Assembly: GCA_016840285.1 (NCBI GenBank)
Contig: JAEOSR010000051.1
Location: 70,732-134,731 of the forward strand
DNA from: Candidatus Hodarchaeota archaeon
Lineage (GTDB): Archaea > Asgardarchaeota > Heimdallarchaeia > Hodarchaeales > Hodarchaeaceae
Direction: 5' to 3'
Length of the DNA stretch: 64,000 nt
In this document: one piece after another, positions 17,601 through 26,330 of the stretch
Numbering within the stretch: the first letter of the stretch is position 1
How the letters are laid out: every line of letters starts with the position of its first letter
Notes under the pieces: generated by a model
The model's input: the letters and a program-made list of their open reading frames with translations, nothing else
Told to the model about the DNA's origin: nothing
The model's database searches: none
Made by a program: the position numbers and the translations under genes

Positions 17601-20522
17601 GAACAGGGGAAAGATGTTCGAGATAATTTGCCAGAAAATGCCTTTTGGAACCCTCGTGTTATTGTTGAATCAGGCTCCTGGGAAATGGAAATAACACTTC
17701 CAGACAATATCGGTGAATGGACCGTCAGGGTAGTAACAACCACTGAGGCTGGAGCAGGGGTTTTAGAGAAAGAGACATTTAAAACTTTCCTTCCGTTTTT
17801 TGTCGAGATCAACAAAGATCCATATGTTCTCCAAGATGATGTATTTATTCTTCGTGGAATTGTATATAATTACTTAGAAGAAGTTGTGAATATAACTCTC
17901 CGCCTAGATACAGAGGAAGGAGTTCTACTCTTAGGTTACGAATACCAACATCTACGTTTACCTAGTGGATTTCTTGGTTCAATCGGATGGGCATGTCTAG
18001 CAGAAGGTTCTGGTTTCTTCAACGTTACACTTTATGGAAATACCACTGTTTTAAATGGTACAGAATTTAAAGACGCCATTCGCAAACCACTAAATGTTAT
18101 CCCAAATGGAGTAAGTTTTGAAGCCAGGAATAGTGGTTTTATCACTAGTAATCCTTCATTTGTCTACGATAAGTATGAAGAGGTCGTCCAAGCCACGGAA
18201 TTCTTACAATTAACACTTGGATTTGGAACAGCAGCAATTTCTTCTTGGGAACGTCTAGTTGGTTACCCATATGGCTGTATAGAGCAAACAACATCAAAAT
18301 TAATACCAGATGCCTTGGTTCTCCAATACTTGGCAGAGATCGATCAATTGGACAATGAAACTGAGGAAGAGCTCCTTAACATGTTGGTTACCGGCCTATC
18401 ACGACTTTATAGCTTCCAACATAAAGATGGAGGATGGGGTTGGTGGTATGATGACGAATCCAAGGTTTTCATGACGAGTCTTGCGGTCTATTGCTTGGGA
18501 CTCATTAATAATACAGGACTAACCATTGATCCTGCGGTGATTGAGAAAGGACTTCAGTATTTAACAGCTCATCAGCGTCAAGATGGTTATTGGGAACCTG
18601 ATTCCTGGCGGAATATTGATCAAACGGCCTTTACTGCAGTAATACTGAGATCTATATTAGCCTTTAAAGGACTTATAAGTTCAGATGTCATTAATGATGC
18701 TATTGATTATATCGAATTGGCTTGGAATGATCCAAACAAACAGTCTACTTATCTTGCAGGGCTTTATTTAACCAGTGTTCCTGAATCAGGATTCGGAAAA
18801 TCCACATTCACAACTAATCTTCTAGATTATCTAGAAGAAAAAGCGGAATATTCCTCAAAGGGTTGTCATTGGACATATTCAACTGAAGACAACAACTGGT
18901 GGCGATCTTTAGGTGGAGACATTGAGATAACTGCCTTGGCATTACAAGCTTTAGTTGTAAATGATGCAGGACCATATATGCATATTATCCAACGAGCTTT
19001 GGAATGGCTTCTAGATAAACAGTCGTATTATGGATGGGGGAATACAGCAGATACTGCTGCTGCAATCACCAGTCTTATTGTAGTGAATAGCGAACTAAGT
19101 GGTTCTAATGAAGATACAACAGTTGCTGTTTATGTAAGAGATGATCAGCTAGTAGGGAACTACAGTCTTTCAATTTCATCACAAGCCTCTATATACATCA
19201 AACTCTCCGATATACTTGTCATAGGCACAAATCAGTTCGAATTCGTTAAGTATGGTAGTGGAAATGTCTCTTATTACTTCCAAGGATCACAGGTTCTCAG
19301 GAGTTTACCTTCAATCGAGATTCCTGATAAAGTAAAAGCAACTCCTAATAGTGAGGTAAGTGTTGAAATCTCGCTATCACCACAATCTTCTAATGTTTTT
19401 GCTTCAGATTTATCTGTAGCCCCAATTAAAGGAGATATTACTCCTTTTACGAATTTAGGTCAGGATATTTCACTTCTTACTCATAAAACATCCATATTCT
19501 ATGATTACGAAGCGCCTTCAAAGATAGGAATCTATTTAATTCCTGGATTTGAAATTACATACCAATTAGCCGATGCACATAAGGAAGAAGAATCGCCAGG
19601 TGTCATATCACGGAGATATGGGCCTGTTCAACTTGAAGTTGTAGAAAAAATCGAGGGAGTACTATTTTCACCTCCTCAAGCATGGAGCCCTCCAAGATCC
19701 AGTGTAACTGAAAGAAGGGACAAAATAGTTCAAGATGGACTAGGTTTGGAAAGAACATACTCTAAATCAACCTCATATCAAAAAGGTGACTTAGTCATTG
19801 TCACACTATCTATCACTAACCCAAAGCAGGAAGAAAACTTCATCATGCTCGAAGATAGTATTCCTAGTGGTTTTGATCTTGATCTAAGTACCATAGTTCA
19901 TCCAGATGCAACCTATGAAATCACTTCTTCTGGAATCGCATTTTTCTTCCCTGAATTAGCAATTGGATCAACAGAGGTCTCTTATGGTATTATTGCGATG
20001 GACGTTCGTCAATCTCTTGTTCCACCAGCTCAATTGTCTAGTATGTATCACGATTGGACAATTCACAGTACTTCAGAGATTCTAGGATCAGCTCGAATTC
20101 CAATCGATCCTTCAACTGGATCTGTAATCAAAGATATGGATTATCCTGTCATCAAGAATTTAAAACTTGAAGAAGGAGTTCATAGCGATAAAGCTGTATT
20201 AAAAGTAGCAGTTGATACTGTAGATAATTGGGGAGTAGCAAGTGTTCGTGTATTCGTTGAACAGGAAGCATGGGGAATATATGAATGCCTGAAAGGAGGC
20301 GACACATGGACCGTTCAGATATTTTCGCTTCACGATGGTCCCAGTCAAATCTATTTTGAGGTAATAGACTTAGCAGGGAACACAAAGATAGGTGAGATAA
20401 CTGAGAAGTATCTTGACCTGGATTCCTTAATAATCCCAGTATTTCCTATTCTTACACTGGTGATTGTTGCAGTCTTGGCTGCGTCTGTCGCTAGTGTGAC
20501 AGTAAGAAGAAAAACGAGATAA
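14667..20522 (+). CDS. Alpha-2-macroglobulin-like thioester surface protein
   Basis: Giant protein of 1951 residues. A signal peptide occupies residues 1-23 (LLFLLILFSNIYQVLG). Several beta-sandwich macroglobulin domains follow, with the MG2-type entry TTDKPIYLPTETINT near 330. The A2M domain lies around residue 1000 (PDNIGEWTVRVVTTTE), and the thioester motif GYPYGCIEQTTSK has its Cys at residue 1204. The alpha-helical thioester domain continues to about 1480 (GGWGWWYDDES, DGYWEPDSW repeats), then further beta domains and a membrane anchor near 1922-1944 with an RRKTR tail. Alpha-2-macroglobulins trap proteases by covalent thioester capture; YGCxEQTTS is the bacterial style of motif. Likely extracellular and membrane-anchored. 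Monocistronic, with a hairpin terminator at its stop. Confidence 0.9.
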   Translation: MFKRIYGLLFLLILFSNIYQVLGVNHEGFIENNGIITNFDDNNSMVTVDQEIEPIIDENYQSYSDIFQSSPLSIDEQSSSVTTKISSYSDKLVLNIDLESQIIAPNEPLGFTIQAKRGLSPAAGETLTWEIIEGEYWGWYYYYSYEPRSERIVHSKTITTDSNGEWSGSLTTETSGRYSIIVRSESESTTRYRAFTVASIGLFWRVPYEFVPDIPHSSIAYVLNTTDFSPISSADVELVVGSYSYNYNTSQYEYYGDDPLSWQTNDQGVVGVEFTPSKTLSAEWSILANLSATFNGETVYVIRDLYRGGYSWDWSGNYQTFKPYEFIITTDKPIYLPTETINTRILVWKNDYYKAIKEPVETEVTVKFLSPSQHILFQKVMSTDEHGIISYTFSLDPDTELGDYYIYVEKGEDSEDSVKIRVDKYEKPAFRVTLNLDQEYVAPGNVLSGNVTAEYYFGRPVANGQIELLIGDFEVLSGTTDINGFWEFRHRLPDEDEIDDETSIPINVTVTDTVGREVSTSDNIQITDYIYVWSYVNPWFPKVDETITVYFGAYQVIGTKYWWWNWEPVTNVDVDITLYGVSDTGENSSLAKFDSFIGDSGRGSYEFNLTQSMLANFIHFRLFIEIVSNDRREGSDITRFSVDRNSLKLALDSTIYEPKDDVELSVEIVNRASNEQVEGTVLLRVYDPDFDLIVETEEKISKYGEVLAFNLSSKAPGGKYRLWIYLETEVSYEWGSRIIFRSPTTLEFSVGSPQEISLSSDKEKYSTDESIALQCSLDGNTNAPIMVQFVKRGIVATEFIDLPPTDSFTLEIDKIEFLAPYFWVYVYAILDDGTILDTYLKIEVDSTIQVEITSDRSVYEPGDTANVAIRVFDAKDNPISAVLAVSFVDSSVYGVEPDPESENDHFDDSSYWPSVLTVTSWKGRQELWWFWWYEEYYVLQGGIFWGYEDTFFYRGVPMEPFPESGQGVKDQDSDTSQEEQGKDVRDNLPENAFWNPRVIVESGSWEMEITLPDNIGEWTVRVVTTTEAGAGVLEKETFKTFLPFFVEINKDPYVLQDDVFILRGIVYNYLEEVVNITLRLDTEEGVLLLGYEYQHLRLPSGFLGSIGWACLAEGSGFFNVTLYGNTTVLNGTEFKDAIRKPLNVIPNGVSFEARNSGFITSNPSFVYDKYEEVVQATEFLQLTLGFGTAAISSWERLVGYPYGCIEQTTSKLIPDALVLQYLAEIDQLDNETEEELLNMLVTGLSRLYSFQHKDGGWGWWYDDESKVFMTSLAVYCLGLINNTGLTIDPAVIEKGLQYLTAHQRQDGYWEPDSWRNIDQTAFTAVILRSILAFKGLISSDVINDAIDYIELAWNDPNKQSTYLAGLYLTSVPESGFGKSTFTTNLLDYLEEKAEYSSKGCHWTYSTEDNNWWRSLGGDIEITALALQALVVNDAGPYMHIIQRALEWLLDKQSYYGWGNTADTAAAITSLIVVNSELSGSNEDTTVAVYVRDDQLVGNYSLSISSQASIYIKLSDILVIGTNQFEFVKYGSGNVSYYFQGSQVLRSLPSIEIPDKVKATPNSEVSVEISLSPQSSNVFASDLSVAPIKGDITPFTNLGQDISLLTHKTSIFYDYEAPSKIGIYLIPGFEITYQLADAHKEEESPGVISRRYGPVQLEVVEKIEGVLFSPPQAWSPPRSSVTERRDKIVQDGLGLERTYSKSTSYQKGDLVIVTLSITNPKQEENFIMLEDSIPSGFDLDLSTIVHPDATYEITSSGIAFFFPELAIGSTEVSYGIIAMDVRQSLVPPAQLSSMYHDWTIHSTSEILGSARIPIDPSTGSVIKDMDYPVIKNLKLEEGVHSDKAVLKVAVDTVDNWGVASVRVFVEQEAWGIYECLKGGDTWTVQIFSLHDGPSQIYFEVIDLAGNTKIGEITEKYLDLDSLIIPVFPILTLVIVAVLAASVASVTVRRKTR

Positions 20523-20549
20523 AATCTCGTTTTCTTTTCCCTTTTTTTT
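20511..20549 (+). terminator. Hairpin plus T-run terminator of the macroglobulin gene
   Basis: A perfect 10-bp stem, AAAACGAGAT (20511-20520) and ATCTCGTTTT (20524-20533), with a 3-base loop overlaps the stop codon. It is followed by T-rich sequence including eight consecutive T (20542-20549). Confidence 0.6.
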
Positions 20550-20675
20550 AAAAGAGTAAGGTTCTAAATTGCACTACATTTCGAATTCGAGGTATGCGGC
20601 CAATTACCACATGGACAAGAGTTATAAATGCTAAGGCCAAGTGTCAGTTGGACTCTTACTTCTAATGGTGAGTAA

Positions 20676-21443
20676 ATGAATAATACTGAAAAATCTCTAA
20701 AAGGATTAGAAGAAGAAAACTTAGCCTTATTTTTGAATGAAAGGCAAATCTCAAAGGTTAGGTTAAGTGGTGTGGAAGCAAAAGAACTAGTTCTTAATTA
20801 TTTAGGCCTTCGAGGAACGTCTTATTATCAAAAACTCAAAGATGAAATTAAATCTTTCTCCAGTCAAGATTCAAGATGGAATGAAGTTTTAACCTATACT
20901 AAGAATGCTAAGCAATTAAAAGAAATTTCAGATTCACCTTCAACAAATTTCACAGATTTCTGTGTTTATCTTAATCATGGGTATACAAAAGGACACATTG
21001 GAGAAATTTATCCAAAATTTATTTTTCCTGTTTCAATGGAAGTAGATCTCATAGTAGAAAAGAAGAGTGAAGTGCTTGGACAGAGTACAGAGGTAATTCT
21101 CTCATCCAAAGACGCTACAAAACGAATTGGATCAGTTTTACAAGTTTTAACCGTAGTTTTTGGATTAGATTTCGTAATTTCAAAAATTGCGGAAATTCTC
21201 AACATTTCATATAATAATGCTATTAGCATAGGACAAGCTAAAGCAGTTCTGCGACGTATATTAAGAAGGAACCTTTCAAGCACTGAAAGATCACATCTTT
21301 ACGAATTCCGGAAGAAAATTCACAAATATAATCGTCTCATCAATGATTTTGAAGAAATTGTACAGATTAAAAAGAGATCTCCTCTGATGATTGATGAATT
21401 AAGAGAGGAATTAGATGAAAAACTATTTGATCTCGAAAATTAA
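20676..21443 (+). CDS. Hypothetical helical protein
   Basis: Soluble-looking protein of 255 residues, not recognised. The N-terminal half is charged and helical. The middle (about residues 145-180, with IGSVLQVLTVVFGLDFVISKIAEIL) is hydrophobic enough to be a membrane-associated or buried helix, and the C-terminal 60 residues are strongly charged and probably coiled coil (ELREELDEKLFDLEN). A GTGAG element precedes the ATG, and a TTATAAATG sequence about 45 bases upstream is a candidate TATA box. Monocistronic. Confidence 0.5.
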   Translation: MNNTEKSLKGLEEENLALFLNERQISKVRLSGVEAKELVLNYLGLRGTSYYQKLKDEIKSFSSQDSRWNEVLTYTKNAKQLKEISDSPSTNFTDFCVYLNHGYTKGHIGEIYPKFIFPVSMEVDLIVEKKSEVLGQSTEVILSSKDATKRIGSVLQVLTVVFGLDFVISKIAEILNISYNNAISIGQAKAVLRRILRRNLSSTERSHLYEFRKKIHKYNRLINDFEEIVQIKKRSPLMIDELREELDEKLFDLEN

Positions 21444-21492
21444 AAAAGAAACTAGGTTTGCTAGATATGTACTCTTTGAACTTTTATACCTT

Positions 21493-22242
21493 TTATTGAT
21501 CTTGCTCTGAAACAACTGATCGAATCTTTTTCAATTCTGTTAACATTTGTTTGCGAAGAATGGCGATTCCAGTTGCACGATCTTCTTCACGTCCCCTAGT
21601 AGCTCGTGACAATGGGCTAATTGTAGGTGGTGTGGTGGGCTTAGATGGAAAAGATATCTTTGGGATTGTAGGAGGGGTGAGTTGACTCTTGGGAGTTGGG
21701 GTAGGTGATGGTGTGACTTCTTCTGGTTCTGTTGGGGAATCGGGGAATGAAAAACTAATTGTTGGACGAGTCTTGGGTTCTGTGGAAATACTGGGTGAGG
21801 CAGGTTTGGCGTCGGGAGAAGGTTCTGTTGGGGTAATTGTGGGAGGAGTAATGGAAGGAGCTTCAGAGGTAATAGGTTGTGGGGTGGGAGTTTCATCAAT
21901 ATCTAAACTGGGAGTGGATGGTACAGCTTTTGGAACGGGTTTTGCTGCTATTGAAGGTGCTTCGGCACCAAATACTGCTTTCAACGAAGGCGTGTCAGGA
22001 ATTTCAAAATCTCGGATTTCTGTGAGATTAAATTCCTGTGAGATTTTTTCCAAAGTAGTAGAAGTGATATATCCCTCAAGTAGGCTTTCTTTTAACATAC
22101 GTTCAAAACGAAGAATTGCTACTTGAAAAGCATATGAAACATGGGCATATTCTTCTAGCGGGAGCGATTTTAGCTTTAAAGAGGTGTCAAACTTGAAATC
22201 TCTTGTTTCTACTTTGGACTTCCTTTTAAAGAGTTTTACCAC
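21493..22242 (-). CDS. Protein with long Pro/Thr/Ser-rich disordered region
   Basis: Protein of 249 residues. The N-terminal 85 residues are charged and helical and look folded (EEYAHVSYAFQVAILRFERM). Residues 95-215 are low complexity, rich in Pro, Thr and Ser with repeated PTPTP, TPPT and PSPD runs. A short helical C-terminus follows (GIAILRKQMLTELKKIRSVV). There is no signal peptide or membrane helix, so it is probably cytoplasmic. Proline-rich stretches can bind profilin-like or SH3-like partners, and Asgard archaea have profilins, but no partner can be inferred directly. The open frames on the other strands here are by-products of the repeats. Start is GTG. Confidence 0.65.
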   Translation of the reverse strand: MVKLFKRKSKVETRDFKFDTSLKLKSLPLEEYAHVSYAFQVAILRFERMLKESLLEGYITSTTLEKISQEFNLTEIRDFEIPDTPSLKAVFGAEAPSIAAKPVPKAVPSTPSLDIDETPTPQPITSEAPSITPPTITPTEPSPDAKPASPSISTEPKTRPTISFSFPDSPTEPEEVTPSPTPTPKSQLTPPTIPKISFPSKPTTPPTISPLSRATRGREEDRATGIAILRKQMLTELKKIRSVVSEQDQ

Positions 22243-22637
22243 CGGGATCGTCCGTCCTAAAGCGTTTTGTTTTCCTTTTCCTAAGTATCTAATAATACTT
22301 TTTTCTACTGTTTTAAAAACTCATCCGAACATTATGTATAAATACTGAAATTCCTGTAGCTTTTCAATTTGAATAAGTGTAATGATGGTAAAACGTGATA
22401 TGTATAGAACCGCCGACAAAAAAAAACTCCTATTGATTAGGGATTATTTTTCTGGAATTTCGACATTTGAAGATTAGATTACTCATGTATCAAGCATAAT
22501 ATCAGCATATTCTCTTATTAGGTGTGAAATAAGGGGCTATATGATTTCTTTTAGGAAGAACTGAAAAAGTTCTTAATCACTTTTCGATTCTCTTGTATTC
22601 GTTTATACTGAATCTTTGATCTTGGGATGTAGCGATA
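22243..22637. promoter_or_regulatory. Divergent intergenic region
   Basis: About 395 bases between divergent genes, AT-rich with several stop codons in all frames. TATGTATAAATACTGA at 22331-22346 resembles a TATA box in either orientation. A second possible TATA (TTTATACTGA) at 22603-22612 lies about 30 bases upstream of the inositol-phosphate synthase start. No gene seen. Confidence 0.35.
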
Positions 22638-23705
22638 GTGACAAAGGCAAGAGTTATTCTGGTTGGTGTGGGAAATGCAGCTTCTGCGCTTGTACAAGCT
22701 TTAGAATATTATACTAAACATGAGACGACAGGACTGAAATATGAAACGATTGGGGGAATGCGAATTGGCGATATAGAAATCGCAGCTGCATTCGATGTTG
22801 TTGAAGGGAAAGTTGGAAAAGACATAACTGAAGCCATATTTGCAGAACCAAACGTTGCACCTCGTTTTATAGATTACTCAACACCTTTAGGCGTTGAAGT
22901 AAAAAAAGGCCCTCCTCTTGATGGTATCTCTCCATTATTAGCTGAAACAGTTCAGATGAGCTCAACTCCAGATGTAGATTTAGTGAAAGAAATGAAAGCT
23001 GCGAATGCTGATATGGTGATTTCTTTACTACCTTCAGGAGCAAATGAGGCCACTTATGTCTATGCAAATGCATGTATTGAAGCAGATTTGGCATTTATTG
23101 AAGCAGCTCCAATACGTATCTGTTCTGATGATAAATGGGTAAGGAAATTCAAAAAAGCTAATTTACCAGTTGTGGGTGACGATTTACAATCTCAATTAGG
23201 AGGTACAAGAATCCACAAAGGATTATTGGAAATGTTAGATTCCTTTGGTGCACGTGTTCGGAATACATATCAACTAGACGTCTCGGGTGGAAGTGAGGGG
23301 ATGAATACCTTGTATACAGAGCGTCGTATGGCAAAACGTCAGATTAAAACTGACAGTATTAAGAGAACACTCCCCTATCTTACAGATAAAGACATCGCCT
23401 CAGGAACAACTGATTATCTGGACTTTTTAGGAAATGACCGGACAGGCTACTTCTGGATCTATGGTGGGTATTTCTTAGATACTCCGTTTAAGATTGACAT
23501 CACAATTAAAACTGTGGATGGCCCAAATGCTGCAGGAACCCTCATAAATGTGATTCGCGCCACAAAATTGGCTGTGAACAGAGGAATTGACGGTCCCTTA
23601 ATCTCTATTTCTGCTTATGGGTTTAAATTTCCCCCTGTATATGTTAGCGAGCAAGATTCAGTACTGAGGTTTGAGGAGTTTATCGATGGGACACGAGCAT
23701 TTTAG
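22638..23705 (+). CDS. ino1: myo-Inositol-1-phosphate synthase
   Basis: Protein of 355 residues converting glucose-6-phosphate to myo-inositol-3-phosphate (L-myo-inositol-1-phosphate) with NAD. The Rossmann start VILVGVGNAASALVQ is at residues 6-20. Family landmarks are IEAAPIRICSD, VGDDLQSQLGGTRIHKG, LDVSGGSEGMNTL and the active-site region FLGNDRTGYFWIYGG. The length matches archaeal enzymes, which are shorter than eukaryotic ones. The product feeds inositol phospholipids or inositol-based solutes. Start GTG; stop TAG. The acylphosphatase gene follows 55 bases later on the same strand. Confidence 0.92.
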   Translation: MTKARVILVGVGNAASALVQALEYYTKHETTGLKYETIGGMRIGDIEIAAAFDVVEGKVGKDITEAIFAEPNVAPRFIDYSTPLGVEVKKGPPLDGISPLLAETVQMSSTPDVDLVKEMKAANADMVISLLPSGANEATYVYANACIEADLAFIEAAPIRICSDDKWVRKFKKANLPVVGDDLQSQLGGTRIHKGLLEMLDSFGARVRNTYQLDVSGGSEGMNTLYTERRMAKRQIKTDSIKRTLPYLTDKDIASGTTDYLDFLGNDRTGYFWIYGGYFLDTPFKIDITIKTVDGPNAAGTLINVIRATKLAVNRGIDGPLISISAYGFKFPPVYVSEQDSVLRFEEFIDGTRAF

Positions 23706-23760
23706 AAATTGTTTGAGGTACTCGTTTAATCTTCTATGCTCTTAGGCAAGGTTACTGTGA

Positions 23761-24039
23761 TTGAAACGAGTTAGAATCTATGTTACTGGTAGAGTTCAAG
23801 GTGTATTCTTTCGTGTATACACTCGAGACATTGCGAGACAGCTTGCGATCTTTGGTTACGTCAAAAACTTACGAGACGGAAGAGTTGAAATCGTTGCTGA
23901 AGGTACCGAAGATTCGCTAACGAAAATTGCCATATGGGCAAAGAAAGAAGGGTCTCCATATTCACGAATAGACAGTACGGAGGAAGAATGGGAGGATATT
24001 AAGAAACCAGAGTTTTCAGACTTTCAGATAAAATTTTGA
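23761..24039 (+). CDS. acyP: Acylphosphatase
   Basis: Small enzyme of 92 residues hydrolysing acyl phosphates. The signature GRVQGVFFRVYTRD at residues 10-23 contains the phosphate-binding loop with its catalytic Arg, and the catalytic Asn is in GYVKNLRDGRVEIVAEG near residue 37. Length and both motifs are canonical. Start is TTG. It is probably cotranscribed with the inositol-phosphate synthase gene, though no metabolic link is obvious. Confidence 0.92.
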   Translation: MKRVRIYVTGRVQGVFFRVYTRDIARQLAIFGYVKNLRDGRVEIVAEGTEDSLTKIAIWAKKEGSPYSRIDSTEEEWEDIKKPEFSDFQIKF

Positions 24040-24100
24040 TCTTTGGAATGATCAAATTGTTTTCGAGTATTATTCCCTTCTTTCATTGCAATAAAACAGT

Positions 24101-24585
24101 TTAATCCTCGTTTACTTGATCAGGGAAATCGGTTTGAGCAATACGATTGAAGAAATTAAAAGCATATGAATATTCAGAGACATTAATCTGACTATTTTCA
24201 ATCTTAAGAAAGATTTTTTCTCCATATAATATATCCTCTTCTTGAATAATGAAATCCACCTTTTCTCCTGACTTAAATTCCTCGATTTAACGAATGGAGA
24301 CCAAACAATTATGGCATAATGTTTATTTTGCCAATAACTTAGAAGTGCCAGCTCTATTCTTGTAAGGCTAGACCGACGAATGAATCCAATCTCACAGCTT
24401 TGCAGGAAAGGCCTTAGAAAGGCCCAAAATCAAACAGTTGTTCATGAATCATAGATTTCTTGCGGAATTTCTAGAAGTTTTGACATTATTGTTCTAAAAT
24501 CGGCCTTTTCAAGCTCCACAAACCAGGTACGATACCCTAAATTTAAATAATTAGTTATTGACTGCTGATTGAGTTGATTGCTCAT
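24101..24585 (-). pseudogene. Degraded gene of unknown family
   Basis: Three protein-like blocks follow one another on the minus strand, separated by stops or frame changes. An N-terminal block begins at ATG 24585 (MSNQLNQQSITNYLNLGYRT, then FVELEKADFRTIMSKLLEIP) and ends with TGA at 24442. A middle block reads SSLTRIELALLSYWQNKHYA. A C-terminal block from about 24286 to the TAA at 24101 contains EEFKSGEKVDFIIQEEDILY and NVSEYSYAFNFFNRIAQTDF. The codon pattern is gene-like in each block. I do not recognise the family. It appears to be one former gene of about 150 residues with at least one nonsense and one frameshift change. Confidence 0.6.
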
Positions 24586-24828
24586 TTTATTTTTTTTCAT
24601 TTTCACTATTCAATCTCTCAGACTCCTTAAACACCCAAAAACACCAAAATCTCTCTAATTATTTGTTTAAGTAAAAACAAAGAAAAAACGTAAAATTATT
24701 TGCCATGGTTTAGTTTGAAGTAGTCTAATAACTTTAAATTCTTTCAAGTGTTTCATTTACAATTCAATTCTTAAAAAGGGATTGGAAGTATTTTTCCTTT
24801 AATTAATCCATTGTTGAGTTGAAATGAA

Positions 24829-25815
24829 ATGGATATGTATAAAAAGAAGCTTTTTAGAAATCGCTTGGTGATCTCGCTGGCACCCTCAGGAACGGTAAAA
24901 AGTTCTGAATATGATACTAAAGTTGTATGTGATGGCCCCTGTAAGCTTTGCAAACATGTGCGTGAAAAAGATGTTAATACTCAGGGGCAAGATATTCTCT
25001 ATTATTGCCGTAGTTGCCAGACGAAATACTTGTGTAATGATGTTCTAGCTAGAGAACGCGGACGATCTGAGTATAATTGTGCCTCATGTGGCTCTACGGT
25101 TGCAGAAATGACTGTTGAACGAGCTCAACAGTTAGGATTAACTTTTGGGTATAGAGTGGTTCGAACTGAAGAAAGTCAACGACCAGTTGACCAAATTCCA
25201 CGAACATGGTTTTATTCCCGAGGTAACATGATTCTTCCCAAAAATTTTGTGACCGATTTAAGTGATTTTGAGGGATTAGAAGCCCAACACATCATTGATT
25301 TAATGTTTCATGCTGATCTCCAGTATCGTCCTGAAGGGGGAGTAGTTGATAAGAAATCATTGCTGTGGGATATATTTGCAAAAAAAGCTAATATTATCAG
25401 GTCAATTCATAATTCGTTAATGACTCGCTCAGAACATCGTCGAGTTGATTTAATCCTCCGTGCTTTAACAGATTCCAGCACATTTGGTTGCTCCTATCTA
25501 AGTTCGATAGTCCCAGGACAAATTGCTGGGACTGTTGATTTAATCGGGATTGATGAGGAGACAGGAGGCATCGTTTGGATAGTTGTGCAAGAAGAGAAAA
25601 TAGATGAAGTATTAATCAATTCGATTTTGAATGAAATCCTAAGTATTCCACCTCTCGAGTTCATGGGTGTTGAAAGAATCCTACTCCTAACAAGAAAATG
25701 GATTTGGATGGCTACAGAAATCTGTCGAAGACAAGGACGTATCACTACACGTTGGAAACGATTAAACATTGAACTCTGGGAAGAAGATCCTCTTTTTAAT
25801 CATAGAAAGTTATAA
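24829..25815 (+). CDS. Zinc-ribbon protein of unknown function
   Basis: Protein of 328 residues. Residues 30-90 hold paired cysteine knuckles (CDGPCKLC, CRSCQTKYLC, CASC), which fit one or two zinc ribbons. The remaining 230 residues form a mixed alpha/beta domain with no motif I can name; segments such as IAGTVDLIGIDEETGGIVWI and ERILLLTRKWIW have beta-strand character and could be a nuclease-like core (speculative). Preceded by about 240 bases of AT-rich DNA beyond the broken gene on the other strand. A nucleic-acid-related role is only a guess from the zinc ribbons. Confidence 0.6.
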   Translation: MDMYKKKLFRNRLVISLAPSGTVKSSEYDTKVVCDGPCKLCKHVREKDVNTQGQDILYYCRSCQTKYLCNDVLARERGRSEYNCASCGSTVAEMTVERAQQLGLTFGYRVVRTEESQRPVDQIPRTWFYSRGNMILPKNFVTDLSDFEGLEAQHIIDLMFHADLQYRPEGGVVDKKSLLWDIFAKKANIIRSIHNSLMTRSEHRRVDLILRALTDSSTFGCSYLSSIVPGQIAGTVDLIGIDEETGGIVWIVVQEEKIDEVLINSILNEILSIPPLEFMGVERILLLTRKWIWMATEICRRQGRITTRWKRLNIELWEEDPLFNHRKL

Positions 25816-26330
25816 CTAAGTTTCTATTTTTGCTAAAAGCAGCAAACATTCTTTTTTCCTCGAGAGTTGATAGGACAAATTATTTAGTGATATCAATTAG
25901 AAATCTCTACATCTTCAGACAGAATGCAGCTTAAGATATGTATAATGTCAAGAAAAGAGGCATCAACTTCTGAATAATACAATAATCTCTTAGTTAAAAA
26001 AACGAAAGAATTGTATTTCAACGAGAAAGCAAAAAGAAATTCAGAAGAATAAAGAGCTCTCTTAATATCACATTAATCATAGCGATTACTGTTCTTTAGG
26101 GTAAACATCCAGATTGGTTCAAACATTTTTATTGAAAAGGTTTATTAAATAGAACTTTGAACATCCTTCCAATTGAATCTATCCTCTTCCTGAGATATTC
26201 GAAGGTTGAAAGATTTCATATCAAAAACCAAAGATAACATTTAATAATATCAACAATACAACTCAAATAACTACATAATGGTTTGATTTAACACATAAAA
26301 AATAGCTCTAATCGAAGAAAAATAGAGGTT
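25816..26330. other. AT-rich intergenic region without recognised gene
   Basis: About 515 bases of AT-rich DNA with stops in every frame. An ACACATAAAAAATAG stretch near 26290-26304 is a possible TATA box for the GTPase gene. I see no RNA gene or repeat. Confidence 0.4.

Noticed and set aside
21540..22126. Long open frames on other frames and the opposite strand inside the proline-rich gene
   Set aside because: They arise from the low-complexity CCx/ACx codons of the real gene and encode Gly/Val- or Leu/Pro-monotonous sequence without homology.
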